Assembly: GCA_020832415.1 (NCBI GenBank)
Contig: JAFIES010000030.1
Coordinates: forward strand, 1-56,350
Length of the DNA: 56,350 nt
Reading direction: 5' to 3'
Source of the DNA: Balneolaceae bacterium
Lineage (GTDB): Bacteria > Bacteroidota > Rhodothermia > Balneolales > Balneolaceae
The position numbers and the translations under genes are program-made. The stretch's first letter is position 1, and each line of letters begins with the position of its first letter. Below the pieces are notes generated by a model, which did no database searches, was not told where the DNA came from, and worked only from the letters and a program-made list of their open reading frames with translations. Positions 26,079 to 35,736 of the stretch are shown piece by piece.

Positions 26079-27194
26079 CTACGCTTTTACCAATGATTTG
26101 CCTTTTTCCTGCCCTTCGCGAATGGCAAGCTGACCGCAACCGGCATCAATATCATCGCCGCGGCTTCGGCGAACGGTTGCTGTAACATGATTTTTGGCCA
26201 GTATTCGCATGAAAGCATTGAGCCGATCTTCTCTTGCCCGCTGCAGAGCCACACCTGCCACATTGTTGTACATAATAATATTCACTTTTGATGGAACCCA
26301 GCGTGCAATTTCAACAAGTTTTTTTGCATCGGCAGCGCTGTCGTTAAACTCATCAAACAAAAGATATTCGTACGTAAGCGGCTTCTCATTTTTATCGAAA
26401 TAATATCGCACGGCCTCTTCAAGTTTTTCGAGATTAAGCGATTCATTTATCGGCATAATTTTATTACGCTTCTCATCATCGGCAGCATGCAGTGAAATCG
26501 CTAAATTACTACCAAGATCTTCATATGCAAGCTGTTTGATCTGTTTCGTAAGGCCTACCGTTGAGATGGTAATTCTGCGGGGTGAAAGTTCAATTCCAAG
26601 CGGATCAGAGATGATTCTTACCGATTCAGTAACAGCTTTATAGTTGTGCAGCGGCTCTCCCATCCCCATGTAAACAATATTGGTGATTTTTTTCCCAAAT
26701 CTCTCTTCAGCCAGTTCATTTATGGTTTGAACCTGATCCACAATTTCGCCGTGAGTGAGATTTCGGAAATAACCCATTTTTCCGGTTGCACAAAACGAGC
26801 AGCCAAACATACAGCCCACCTGCGATGATACGCAGACTGTAAGCCTGTTTGCCTCTCCGTCATCATAAAAATCGGGAATCAGAACGGCTTCTACTTTGTA
26901 TGCGGCCGGGTCATCAAGCTGAAAAAGGAATTTAATGGTGCCATCTTTCGACTCCTGCCGCTGAAACTCTTTGGCCCGCCTGATCTCTCCCTTCTCAGAA
27001 AGCTCATTTCGCAAATCTTTCGACAGATTGGTCATCTCATCAAACGAAGATACCCCCTTTTGATAGAGCCACTGAAACACCTGATCTGCCCTGTATGAGG
27101 CAAGGCCCATCTCTTTCAGATAATCAGATAGTTCGGTTTTTGTGAGGGATTTGAGATCCACTTTCTTTTGTGTGTTTACTTCGGTCTTTTCCAT
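26079..27194 (-). CDS. rlmN: Dual-specificity rRNA/tRNA adenine-C2 methyltransferase, radical SAM
   Basis: I place the start at the ATG at 27194 (371 residues). A longer frame up to 27350 adds 52 residues unlike the family (Cys- and Leu-rich) that overlap the neighbouring barrel-like gene. The radical SAM motif CMFGCSFC gives Cys128, Cys132 and Cys135; Cys121 lies just before it, and the late DAGCGQ motif supplies the methyl-carrying Cys near residue 350. RlmN methylates A2503 of 23S rRNA and A37 of some tRNAs. Normal length. It converges with pdxB over a gap of 14 bp. Confidence 0.93.
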   Translation of the reverse strand: MEKTEVNTQKKVDLKSLTKTELSDYLKEMGLASYRADQVFQWLYQKGVSSFDEMTNLSKDLRNELSEKGEIRRAKEFQRQESKDGTIKFLFQLDDPAAYKVEAVLIPDFYDDGEANRLTVCVSSQVGCMFGCSFCATGKMGYFRNLTHGEIVDQVQTINELAEERFGKKITNIVYMGMGEPLHNYKAVTESVRIISDPLGIELSPRRITISTVGLTKQIKQLAYEDLGSNLAISLHAADDEKRNKIMPINESLNLEKLEEAVRYYFDKNEKPLTYEYLLFDEFNDSAADAKKLVEIARWVPSKVNIIMYNNVAGVALQRAREDRLNAFMRILAKNHVTATVRRSRGDDIDAGCGQLAIREGQEKGKSLVKA

Positions 27195-27235
27195 GGCCAA
27201 AGATACGCAGAATAGCGAGGAATGAACAGTTCCGG

Positions 27236-28504
27236 TTAAAAGCGGGGATTTACAACATTGTTGTAGATGGATCCAAACGTATAGGATAGACCGAATGATA
27301 CGCTGTAGTCGTATGATGTGGGACGCTGGCAATTTCCAAGTGCAAAACAATCATCGGACTGATCGGCAGCCGGAAGTGAAATCTGATCGTTTATGATTCT
27401 GTACCTGCCGGAAAAACTGATTGAAAATCCGCGAACTATCCGTAAATCTATGGAGGGATTAAATTCAAACCGGTTCAATGAAAGATCATGAAAAAAGTTT
27501 GAGCCGGAGACCGACACATTTACTCTGCCCCAGGGGCGGTCGTATCGAAGAAGCGCGTATAAATTTTGATGAACCAAAAACTGAGCGTCTTCACCCAGCA
27601 CAGTAGTTTCGTAATAAGTCTGATATGAAGGTGTAATCCTGTAGCGGACAATAAAACGCCTCTGCTGATATTCTCCGTATGGGTAGAAATTGTACTCAAA
27701 TGCGGGGGAAGCTTCCACATTGGATTTAATATTGCTGTTACGGGCAAAATTGGTTCTTGTGTACAATCCAATCGAAGCATGATCATTAATACTGTACGCA
27801 TACAGGCCCCAGTATTCACCCCAATCGCGGATACTGCTGCGAACAGCACCATCACTCAGTTCCACCTGCCGGCGATTTAACTCTCCGCGCAGCCTCGTTC
27901 TTATTTTCCAGTCATTTGTTATCCACTCTGCAAATATTCCTGAATTCAATCCAAGATTTCGTTCAGTGGATTGCCCGTTCAGCCATGATCGCATATTGAC
28001 ATCAAACACCCAGCCTCGCCATGGATCGTGCAGGGGTTCATCATCAACGTCAGCATCCACCGTGGACTCATAAAAAATATCCAGATTTCTCATAGCCACA
28101 GTACCCATTACATAAGGTACGAGGCCAATTTTTATGTAGCGGTTCAGTCCAACTCTTCGTTCATCACCGGAATCAGTACTTGAAGATACGTAGCGGAGTG
28201 TATCTACCCGGGTGCTGAAATCGCGCAAACCTCTGTAGGTTAGTGTGTATTCGCGCCCGCCTCCTGCCGTTCTCAGATCGGTAATGTTCAGATAAATATC
28301 GGCATCATCCTGATCACGAACATAATTTACAAAGGTAATATTTGAACGTATATAGGTTATATCACATACGTTACAATCAAGATAGACGTTAGGTATTGGT
28401 TGCAAACGGGATGAGCCTTGAGCAACTACCAACTCATGTGTAAAAAGAAAGAATAAAAAAAGGATTATTGTGCGATTCACAAGAAAAAGACAGATTTTTA
28501 ACAT
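27236..28504 (-). CDS. Conserved secreted protein, probable beta-barrel, with N-terminal CxxC
   Basis: I choose the ATG at 28504 (422 residues) because it places a signal peptide at the start (LKICLFLVNRTIILFLFFLF, then VVAQ); an in-frame ATG 17 codons upstream (28555) gives a poor signal. The mature N-terminus carries LDCNVCD, then a domain of about 100 residues with strands (ADIYLNITDL and EYTLTYRGL). The remaining ~280 residues alternate polar and aromatic residues like an outer-membrane barrel, but the protein ends in RF. Similar proteins are common in Bacteroidota as hypotheticals. The Cys pair may form a disulfide. Function unknown. It overlaps no gene once rlmN starts at 27194. Confidence 0.72.
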   Translation of the reverse strand: MLKICLFLVNRTIILFLFFLFTHELVVAQGSSRLQPIPNVYLDCNVCDITYIRSNITFVNYVRDQDDADIYLNITDLRTAGGGREYTLTYRGLRDFSTRVDTLRYVSSSTDSGDERRVGLNRYIKIGLVPYVMGTVAMRNLDIFYESTVDADVDDEPLHDPWRGWVFDVNMRSWLNGQSTERNLGLNSGIFAEWITNDWKIRTRLRGELNRRQVELSDGAVRSSIRDWGEYWGLYAYSINDHASIGLYTRTNFARNSNIKSNVEASPAFEYNFYPYGEYQQRRFIVRYRITPSYQTYYETTVLGEDAQFLVHQNLYALLRYDRPWGRVNVSVSGSNFFHDLSLNRFEFNPSIDLRIVRGFSISFSGRYRIINDQISLPAADQSDDCFALGNCQRPTSYDYSVSFGLSYTFGSIYNNVVNPRF

Positions 28505-28648
28505 TGTCTGCAGATAGTACAAGTTAATCAATTCGCAGAAAGAATTGCCAATCAATCGGTAATGAGTTTGTAAATTGAATGCATTAAATTAACCGACAGA
28601 TTACAACTCATGGATTTCGATCTAATTTTCAGCTAATCTAAACAGTTC

Positions 28649-30349
28649 GTGAACACAACAAACCGACAGTTAACTTATTTTTTTGCTAAAAGACGCACCA
28701 GAACAAACATAAAGAAACTGATGAAATTCATCGGATTTCTGTTCATCATTTATGCGGTGTATGCAATTCTGTTTCACGTTGTTGCCCGATATGAAGAGAT
28801 GGAAACTCATTCATTTATCACCGGGTTTTACTGGGCGTTGACAACTATGTCTACCCTTGGGTACGGTGATATTGTGTTTACCACTGACCTTGGAAAGGTC
28901 TTTTCTATGATTGTAATGTTTTCCGGTATTCTCTTTCTACTTGTTTTGCTGCCATTTACCTTTATTGAGTTCTTTTATGCTCCGTGGATGGAAGCTCAGA
29001 ACGAAGCAAGAGCCCCAAAAACGCTGGATCCTTCGGTGAAAAATCATGTAATCATCACAAAACTCGATCCTGTTGCAGATGCACTCATAAAAAAACTACA
29101 GACCTATAAAATTGATTACGTTATTCTTGAACCCGACCTGCAAAAAGCACTTGACTTGTCGGACGCCGGGTATAAAATTGTAAATCTCGACCCGACCGAC
29201 TTTGAAGCTTACGACAAACTCTGCATTAACAATGCACGAATGGTTGTTGCAACCGGAACTGATACTGTAAACACAAACGTAACTTTTACGGTGAGAGAGT
29301 ATAATCCGGATATTAAAATTGTTGCTACGGCTGCCTCGCCCGATTCGGTTGATATCCTACAGCTTGCCGGGGCAAATCACGTTCTTCAGATGGGTGAAAT
29401 TTTAGGGCGCTCACTCGCACGGCGCACTCTCGGAGGCAATGCCCGCGTTCATGTTATTGGGCATATCGACGAACTGGTAATTGGTGAAGCTACAGCCCAG
29501 GAAACACCCTTAATTGGTAAAACACTTGCCGAGAGCCGATTACGTGAAACAACCGGTGTAACTGTAGTGGGTTTCTGGGAACGCGGTGAGTTTAAACAGG
29601 CACTGCCAGAAACGGTTATTACAGAAAAAACCATGCTTGTACTGGCAGGATCCGTAAATCAACTCAGAAATTATGATGAACTCGTAAGTATTTACCACGT
29701 ATCAGATAAACCGGTAATTATTATTGGAGCCGGAAGAGTAGGCCGTGCCGCTGCAAAAAACTTTAAAGAGAGGCATATTGATTACCGTGTGATTGACAAA
29801 GATGCCACCAGAATTTATGACAAGAGTAAATACATACAGGGTGATGCTGCCGATCATGAAGTATTGAAAAAGGCCGGATTAGAAGAAGCTCACACCGTAC
29901 TTATAACCACTCACGATGATGATGTGAATATTTACCTCACCATCTACTGCCGCCAGTTAAGCCCCAATATGCAGATCATCAGCCGTACTACGTACGAAAA
30001 AAATATTGCCACAATGCACCGCGCCGGTGCCGATTTTGTGATGTCGTACGCATCCATGGGGGCAAATTCCATTTTTAATATTATTGAGGGACAGGATGTG
30101 CTGATACTGGCTGAAGGGCTGAACATATTCAACCATAAAGTGAATAAACTACTCGCTGATAAATCCCTGATAGAGTCTGATATTCGGAAAAATACCGGCT
30201 GTACCGTGGTTGCCATTAAGTGTAAAGAGGGGATGAAAGTAAGCCCTCAGCCTGACAGAAAACTCAGAGAGGGAGAAGAAATCGTACTGATCGGTTCATC
30301 AGAAAGCGAAACCGAATTTGTTAAACTCTACGAAATGGATTCCGCGTAA
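28649..30349 (+). CDS. Two-helix potassium channel with two RCK (TrkA) modules
   Basis: This 566-residue protein uses a GTG start at 28649. Two membrane helices (~24-45 and ~84-108) flank a pore with the K+ filter TLGYGD at 69-74. The cytoplasmic part holds two RCK/TrkA-N domains, each followed by a TrkA-C-like domain: first ~128-340, second ~348-565. The second has a proper nucleotide site (IIIGAGRVGRAA), but the first reads VIITKLDPVADAL and lacks the Gly-x-Gly-x-x-Gly loop. This resembles MthK-type gated channels with two RCK units per chain. It converges with the deaminase gene. Confidence 0.9.
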   Translation: MNTTNRQLTYFFAKRRTRTNIKKLMKFIGFLFIIYAVYAILFHVVARYEEMETHSFITGFYWALTTMSTLGYGDIVFTTDLGKVFSMIVMFSGILFLLVLLPFTFIEFFYAPWMEAQNEARAPKTLDPSVKNHVIITKLDPVADALIKKLQTYKIDYVILEPDLQKALDLSDAGYKIVNLDPTDFEAYDKLCINNARMVVATGTDTVNTNVTFTVREYNPDIKIVATAASPDSVDILQLAGANHVLQMGEILGRSLARRTLGGNARVHVIGHIDELVIGEATAQETPLIGKTLAESRLRETTGVTVVGFWERGEFKQALPETVITEKTMLVLAGSVNQLRNYDELVSIYHVSDKPVIIIGAGRVGRAAAKNFKERHIDYRVIDKDATRIYDKSKYIQGDAADHEVLKKAGLEEAHTVLITTHDDDVNIYLTIYCRQLSPNMQIISRTTYEKNIATMHRAGADFVMSYASMGANSIFNIIEGQDVLILAEGLNIFNHKVNKLLADKSLIESDIRKNTGCTVVAIKCKEGMKVSPQPDRKLREGEEIVLIGSSESETEFVKLYEMDSA

Positions 30350-30361
30350 AGCAGGCGTTTT

Positions 30362-30796
30362 TTACGAAAAATCTTTCAAAAGTTTTTCGCACTCTTCAGA
30401 CATGATATTGCCAATTACCTCAATTTTATGGGTAGTTAACATTGCAAGTTCGTGAGATTTTAACCGGATTTGAGGCATATATCCGGAGATTGTATCTATA
30501 CTGCAACCGTAAATTACCAGATCTATTTTAGCCCAGATAGCCGCACTCATACACATCGGGCAGGGCTCGCAGGTTGTGTAGAGTGTAAAGCCGGAAAGAT
30601 CGGTTTTTCGCAGATGTTCCGCCAGTTTTCGGATGGCCAGCAGTTCGGCATGGGCAGTGGGGTCGTTCAATGCCTTGGTTTGATTGGCTGCCTCCGCAAA
30701 TAGTTCATCCCCCATGGTGAGTACTGCTCCGAATGGAGTTTTTCCTTTTCTTGCCACATCAATGGCTGCCTGCATGTGTTCTACGAATGGTTTCAA
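30362..30796 (-). CDS. Nucleoside/guanine deaminase of the cytidine-deaminase fold
   Basis: The 144-residue enzyme has the zinc site His49-Ala-Glu51 and Pro-Cys79-Pro-Met-Cys82 (TTCEPCPMC), the deaminase signature. The tail (IWAKIDLVIYGCSI) is closer to guanine deaminase (GuaD-like) and related nucleoside deaminases than to TadA, and a TadA-type RNA-binding patch is not evident. The substrate is not certain. It ends 12 bp after the K+ channel stop, in convergent orientation. Its start is adjacent to the G-rich left flank of the S23 element. Confidence 0.85.
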   Translation of the reverse strand: MKPFVEHMQAAIDVARKGKTPFGAVLTMGDELFAEAANQTKALNDPTAHAELLAIRKLAEHLRKTDLSGFTLYTTCEPCPMCMSAAIWAKIDLVIYGCSIDTISGYMPQIRLKSHELAMLTTHKIEVIGNIMSEECEKLLKDFS

Positions 30797-30803
30797 GTTT
30801 CAG

Positions 30804-31321
30804 GGTGCAAGGTTCAGGGGGGAGGTTTTGAATTTATTTTGTAAGGAATCATGAATTTTGTGCTCATACATCTAAACAGTGATTAAACACTTTTGCAATT
30901 AGCTATAAAGATTTAAAAATCTGGCAAGAAGCGAAAGAGCTTTCTATTGAAATACATAAAATGACAATGCAGCTTCCAAAGTTTGAATTGTATGAAACCG
31001 GTAGTCAAATCAGAAGATCTTCAAAATCTATTCGTTCGAACATAGTTGAGGGATATGGGCGCAGGAGGTATAAATTAGATTTCATAAGATTTTTGATTTA
31101 CGCTCATTCATCAGTAGATGAAACCCGAGACCACCTTGAAACTCTATTTGAAACAGAATCTTTAAAAGACAGAAACAAATTTGAAAGAATTCAAAATAAA
31201 TTAGACCAAACCGGCAAAATGATCTACAGATTCATTCAAAGCATAGAAATGCGATAATTAAAAAACCTCGCCTTTCCACTTACACCCCGCACCCAGCCCC
31301 TTGAGCCACGTCCCTTGCACC
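30804..31321. repeat. Inverted G-rich/C-rich flanks around the S23-type gene
   Basis: The left flank contains GGTGCAAGG at 30804-30812 within a GGTTCAGGGG-rich stretch. The right flank carries its exact inverse, CCTTGCACC, at 31313-31321, within a C-rich stretch (31283-31329). Neither flank is coding. The arrangement encloses the four-helix-bundle gene and resembles sequence often seen bordering this family in Bacteroidota. Only the 9-bp core is perfectly inverted; the rest is similar in base composition. Confidence 0.5.
30961..31257 (+). CDS. S23/23S rRNA intervening-sequence-type four-helix-bundle protein
   Basis: The 98 residues from the first ATG contain the family core ([25 protein letters not shown], then [23 protein letters not shown]). 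Homology clearly begins earlier: the 21 codons before the ATG (30898-30960) read [21 protein letters not shown], the normal N-terminal helix, but no ATG, GTG or TTG stands before them in frame; a stop lies at 30880. Translation might start at the ATT at 30898, or the start has decayed. Such proteins are carried in rRNA intervening sequences and in stand-alone elements; function is unknown. G-rich inverted flanks border it. Confidence 0.82.
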   Translation: MTMQLPKFELYETGSQIRRSSKSIRSNIVEGYGRRRYKLDFIRFLIYAHSSVDETRDHLETLFETESLKDRNKFERIQNKLDQTGKMIYRFIQSIEMR

Positions 31322-31328
31322 TTGTCCC

Positions 31329-33566
31329 CTACTTCAAATGCCTGTTCAAAAAATTGGTATAGACCCTGTGCAGCAGCAAGTAGCTCTGCTGGTTGTAGGC
31401 CACACCGTGGGCGCCGGGCGGGTAGATACGCACATCCACATCTTTGCCTGCATTGGTAAATGCGGTTAGCATCTGCATGGTATTTTGAATATGCACATTC
31501 TCATCCATGGATGAGTGCACCACAAGCATATTGTCCTGCAGGCGTTGCGCATGTGCCATTACAGAGCTGCTGCGATAATTTTCATAATTCTCTTCCAGCA
31601 AACCCATGTAACGCTCGGTGTAAATAGTATCATACAGGCGCCAGTCGGTTACAGGAGCCGCCACAATTCCTGCTTTAAAAACACGCGGATGCAGCACCAT
31701 GGTTAAGGCTGCCATATAGCCGCCATAACTGTGTCCCCGAATAGCCATCCGCTCCCCATCAATCCAGTCGTAACCGGCCAAATAGCGGGCAGTTTCTGCG
31801 AAATCGTACGCCTCTTTTTTGCCGAGATTCAGATATACAGATTTTTCAAAATCCCGTCCATAACCGCCGTTTCCGCGATTATTTACATTGGCAATTACAA
31901 ACCCGTTCTGTGCCAGATATTGGAACCACGCATTCGATTCAAACTGGTTATACACTCCCTGTGAGCTTGGCCCTCCATAAATCATCAGAATTAGCGGGTA
32001 TGATTTTTCCTCGTCAAAATCAGGTGGTCTAATCAGGTATCCATCCAGTTCCTGCCCGTCGGATGTTGTGAATGAGAAAAGCTCCCGGGGTGCATACACG
32101 TACCGGTTGATGTACTCCTGTACAGATTCATTATCCACAAGAGTTTTCAGTTTCGCCCCCCCATTTTCCGTAGTTCGAATTTCAACCCGTGTGGGCGTAC
32201 TCACGTTCGACCACGTATCAATAAAAAAGCGGCCATCAGGCCCCATGCTGAATGAGTGCCGGCCGGGCTCTTCGGTGTACCGCACTTTTTCGGTGCCATC
32301 AAACCGGATAGAGTAGAGATGTCTTTCGAGCGGACTCTCTTCCGTTGACTCATAATAGATTTTTCCCTGATCGGAATTTACGGCAAATACATTGGTTACC
32401 TGCCAGTTACCCGATGTAACCTGATTGATCAGCTCTCCGCTGTAATCGTACCTGTACAAATGTTTAAAGCCATACCGATCGGAGATCCAAAGAAATTCCT
32501 GTCTGTCATCCGGAAAGAAAAAGTAGTGGTCAATTCCTGCAAAAAAGTCGAACACATCAATCCAGCCATCATCTGATTTCTCCTCCATGATCATCTCTCC
32601 GCTGCCATCGGTAACATCATGAAAAAACAATTTCAGGTGATTTTGTTGGCGATTCATCCAGACTACGGCAAGTTCAGCGGGGTTTGATGTCCAGTAGAGC
32701 CGGGGGATCAGTCCGTCGCCAATATCAATATCCATCCATTTGGTTTCATGTGACTCTATATCGATCACGCCGATTTTCACAAAAGGATTATCCTCACCCA
32801 CTTTCGGATAGGGTATATCTGTATATTGGGGGTAAATCCCTTCATAATCGGTGGATACAAAACGCTCTACATGCCTTTCATCTGATTGCCAGAATGCGAT
32901 ATAGCGGCTGTCATGCGACCAGCTCCACGCCTGAACCAGCCCAAATTCTTCTTCATAAACCCATCCAAACCGGCCATTAAAAAAGTGCTCTTTTGCATCG
33001 AATGTAAGCTGGGTTTCTTTACCTGTATTCAGATCGAAAACAAACATCTCTCCATCCCGGTGGTACGCCACTTTTTGTCCATCGGGTGAAAGTTCTGCGG
33101 TAAACGCCTGCTCAACAATTTTTTCGATCGTATTATCTTCGAGGGAATAGTAGTAGTAATCGGCAGTGCCGGAGTAGCGGTAGATCGGCACAAAGTCTGC
33201 CTGAAAAACCAGGTATTGAAAATCGGCTGACCATTGAAAAGACTGGAAATAAAATGGGTCTTCGCTTCCGGGAAAGGTGTATTGAGATGTATCAAAAATC
33301 AATTCATCTTCATCCGTTTCAGGGTTATGAACCCGAATCTGAATATCACCGGTTTGAAAATCCTGCTCCATATATGAGAAACGTTCGCCTCCCTCAATCC
33401 AGGTTACATTTTGAGGGCCTTGTTCGCCGGCCAGGTTCGCGGCAGAAAATAGTGCATGCTGCAGGCTTTGATACTCCTGAAGTGCCTGACCTTCAACCGG
33501 TTGAGTTCCAACAAAAATAAACAGAGCAACAATGAACAATCTAATCGGGTAGCTGAATTGAAACAT
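31329..33566 (-). CDS. Dipeptidyl peptidase IV (S9B)
   Basis: The 745-residue protein has a signal peptide (~1-28, ending VEGQ). An N-terminal beta-propeller (~45-470) includes GWVYEEEF, the Glu pair that holds the substrate amino terminus in DPP-IV. The C-terminal alpha/beta-hydrolase domain has the triad Ser613 (GHSYGGYM), Asp688 (SSMDENVH) and His720 (GAHGV). It removes X-Pro or X-Ala dipeptides from peptides in the periplasm. Length and order are normal for Bacteroidota DPP-IV. It stands alone, with 246 bp of non-coding sequence before the metal-ATPase gene end. Confidence 0.93.
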   Translation of the reverse strand: MFQFSYPIRLFIVALFIFVGTQPVEGQALQEYQSLQHALFSAANLAGEQGPQNVTWIEGGERFSYMEQDFQTGDIQIRVHNPETDEDELIFDTSQYTFPGSEDPFYFQSFQWSADFQYLVFQADFVPIYRYSGTADYYYYSLEDNTIEKIVEQAFTAELSPDGQKVAYHRDGEMFVFDLNTGKETQLTFDAKEHFFNGRFGWVYEEEFGLVQAWSWSHDSRYIAFWQSDERHVERFVSTDYEGIYPQYTDIPYPKVGEDNPFVKIGVIDIESHETKWMDIDIGDGLIPRLYWTSNPAELAVVWMNRQQNHLKLFFHDVTDGSGEMIMEEKSDDGWIDVFDFFAGIDHYFFFPDDRQEFLWISDRYGFKHLYRYDYSGELINQVTSGNWQVTNVFAVNSDQGKIYYESTEESPLERHLYSIRFDGTEKVRYTEEPGRHSFSMGPDGRFFIDTWSNVSTPTRVEIRTTENGGAKLKTLVDNESVQEYINRYVYAPRELFSFTTSDGQELDGYLIRPPDFDEEKSYPLILMIYGGPSSQGVYNQFESNAWFQYLAQNGFVIANVNNRGNGGYGRDFEKSVYLNLGKKEAYDFAETARYLAGYDWIDGERMAIRGHSYGGYMAALTMVLHPRVFKAGIVAAPVTDWRLYDTIYTERYMGLLEENYENYRSSSVMAHAQRLQDNMLVVHSSMDENVHIQNTMQMLTAFTNAGKDVDVRIYPPGAHGVAYNQQSYLLLHRVYTNFLNRHLK

Positions 33567-33812
33567 AAATTTCAGAATTTTAAATCAATGGTGGTCGTAT
33601 CCATAATTAACAACAGAGCATAGAATATAGTATTAACCCGCAAAACATTTCCCTGAGAGTTTGAGACCGGGTACAATAGCTACCTGCTTCATATGACAAA
33701 TGTTTCCCATATGCCACTACCGGGGCTTACTCCGCTCACCCCTATTTCATGAAGATCTTAAGAGCGCCACTGAAACACTGAAATTCAAAGAAAATCAGGC
33801 CGGCATCTGCTG

Positions 33813-35726
33813 CTATCCATTTTTGAGCAATCGTAAACCATTCAAAACCACAAGAAGTGTGCTGCCTTCGTGACCGATGACGCCGGCAGTTAATGGCAGA
33901 TCGATCAGAAAAACACCCGCTAACAACATCACAATTACCATCATGCTAAATATTATATTTTGCCATACTACTTTTTTGGCTTTTCTGGTGAGCCACAACA
34001 TGTAGGGTATTTTTTCGAGATCATCACCCATCAGCACAACATCGGCGGTTTCCAGTGCCACATCGGTTCCGGCCGCACCCATGGCAATGCCCAGATGGCT
34101 CAATGCAAGGGCAGGTGCATCGTTCACGCCATCTCCCACCATCGCCACTGTTCCGGTTGATTTGAGCTGATTCAGCACATCCACTTTCTGCTCGGGAAGC
34201 AGGTCTGCGTGAATTTCATCAATATCGAGATCGGCTGCGATTGCATGTGCCACATCGGGGTTATCGCCCGTGAGCATAACTATTTTTTTGATGCCCATTT
34301 TCCGAAGTTTCGCGATGGTTTCTTTAGCCTGCGGGCGAACCTGATCTGCAAGGGCAATCAGCCCGATCGGCTTGTTCTCTTCAACCACAAAAACAACCGT
34401 ATTTCCTTGTTTGCGCAGCTCTTCAGCTTTTGCCTCTATGATTTTACTCCACTGCCCTATCTCCTCCCCGAACATCTTGATGTTACCCACGGCCACCTGC
34501 TTGCCATCTATCTCTGCCTCCACACCCTGGCCGGGAGTAGCCGTCATGTTTTCTGCCTTAAACGGCTCGGTTTTTTGAGCTTTTGCATAGTCTGTAATCG
34601 CCTCGGCAAGATGATGCTCAGAGTACTGTTCACAGCCTGCAGCAACAGCAAGCAGATAACCGACTGATTTTTCATCGGATGAAAAGCGTTCCGATTCAGC
34701 ATCAAATGCAATCATATCGGTTACTTCCGGCTTTCCTTTGGTTAGTGTGCCGGTTTTATCAAATGCGATGGTGTCGATACCCACAGCCTGCTCCACATAA
34801 GCCCCGCCCTTGAACAGAACACCATTTTTAGCCCCATTGGCTATTGCTGAAATGATCGATGCAGGTGTGCTGATGATCAAAGCGCAGGGAGAGGCCACCA
34901 CGAGAACAGTCATTGCACGATAGAATGTGGAATCAAATTCATGGCCGAATATCAGCCAGGGGATAAGGATCAGACCCAGAACAGCCACTACAACGCTGAT
35001 GGCGTAACGGGGTTCGAAGGTATCGAGCAGGCGTTGAGTTTTAGCCTTGTTCTTCTGCGCACTTTCAACCAGTTCAATGATTTTTGCAACCGTTGTATCT
35101 TTGGCAGGCTTGGTTACTTCAAGTTCAATTACGCCATTTTCGTTGAGAGTAGCGGCAAAAACCGAATCGCCAATCTCTTTTGTAACCGGAATACTCTCCC
35201 CTGTTATGGCAGACTGATCCACAGTAGTCTGCCCTTTCACAATGGTTCCATCTATGGGAATGTACTCTCCGGGTTTTACAAGAACCGTATCACCTACGTT
35301 TAACTGCTCGATAGGTACCTGCACTTCGGTGCCGTCCGGTTTTAACAGTAGGCCCTGGTTTGGGCGCAGTTCCAGAAGAGAGTGGATGGCATTTCGGCTC
35401 TTCCCTAATGCATAACTCTCCAGGGCACCACTCAGTGAAAAGAGGAAAAGCAGGATGGCACCTTCTATCCACTCGCCAAGAATAGCAGCTCCCAGTGCTG
35501 CGGCAATCATCAGAAAATCGATGTTCAGCTCGAGTTTTCGCAGATGTTCCACCGTTTCAATAAGCCCGTGATACCCGCCTGAGATGTACGCAATCATATA
35601 AAAAACGATCGCAACGGATTCCGGCAACAGCGCGGTGTAATCGGCCACTGCCCCCATCAGAATGGAGATCAGGCAGATTATGGTTAATGGAATTTGCCCC
35701 GATTGATGATCGTGATTATGTGCCAT
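33813..35726 (-). CDS. P1B-4-type heavy-metal P-type ATPase (Co/Zn/Fe exporter)
   Basis: The 637-residue ATPase has TGES at 175-178, the phosphorylated Asp in DKTGT at 323-327, MLTGDN and GDGVNDAPAL. Its metal site is distinctive: Ser279-Pro-Cys281 instead of CPC, together with HEGST at 619-623 in the last helix. SPC plus HEG(S/G)T is the signature of subgroup P1B-4 (CoaT, CtpD, PfeT), which exports Co2+, Fe2+ or Zn2+. There is no N-terminal HMA domain, only a short His-rich start (AHNHDHQ). It begins 10 bp after the phosphohexomutase stop, so they are co-transcribed. A generic label of Cd/Zn ATPase would be less precise. Confidence 0.9.
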   Translation of the reverse strand: MAHNHDHQSGQIPLTIICLISILMGAVADYTALLPESVAIVFYMIAYISGGYHGLIETVEHLRKLELNIDFLMIAAALGAAILGEWIEGAILLFLFSLSGALESYALGKSRNAIHSLLELRPNQGLLLKPDGTEVQVPIEQLNVGDTVLVKPGEYIPIDGTIVKGQTTVDQSAITGESIPVTKEIGDSVFAATLNENGVIELEVTKPAKDTTVAKIIELVESAQKNKAKTQRLLDTFEPRYAISVVVAVLGLILIPWLIFGHEFDSTFYRAMTVLVVASPCALIISTPASIISAIANGAKNGVLFKGGAYVEQAVGIDTIAFDKTGTLTKGKPEVTDMIAFDAESERFSSDEKSVGYLLAVAAGCEQYSEHHLAEAITDYAKAQKTEPFKAENMTATPGQGVEAEIDGKQVAVGNIKMFGEEIGQWSKIIEAKAEELRKQGNTVVFVVEENKPIGLIALADQVRPQAKETIAKLRKMGIKKIVMLTGDNPDVAHAIAADLDIDEIHADLLPEQKVDVLNQLKSTGTVAMVGDGVNDAPALALSHLGIAMGAAGTDVALETADVVLMGDDLEKIPYMLWLTRKAKKVVWQNIIFSMMVIVMLLAGVFLIDLPLTAGVIGHEGSTLLVVLNGLRLLKNG

Positions 35727-35736
35727 CGCCCTTCTT

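Noticed and set aside
27195-27350. Possible 52-residue N-terminal extension of rlmN
   Set aside because: It does not resemble the family and overlaps the neighbouring barrel-like gene; the ATG at 27194 fits RlmN length.
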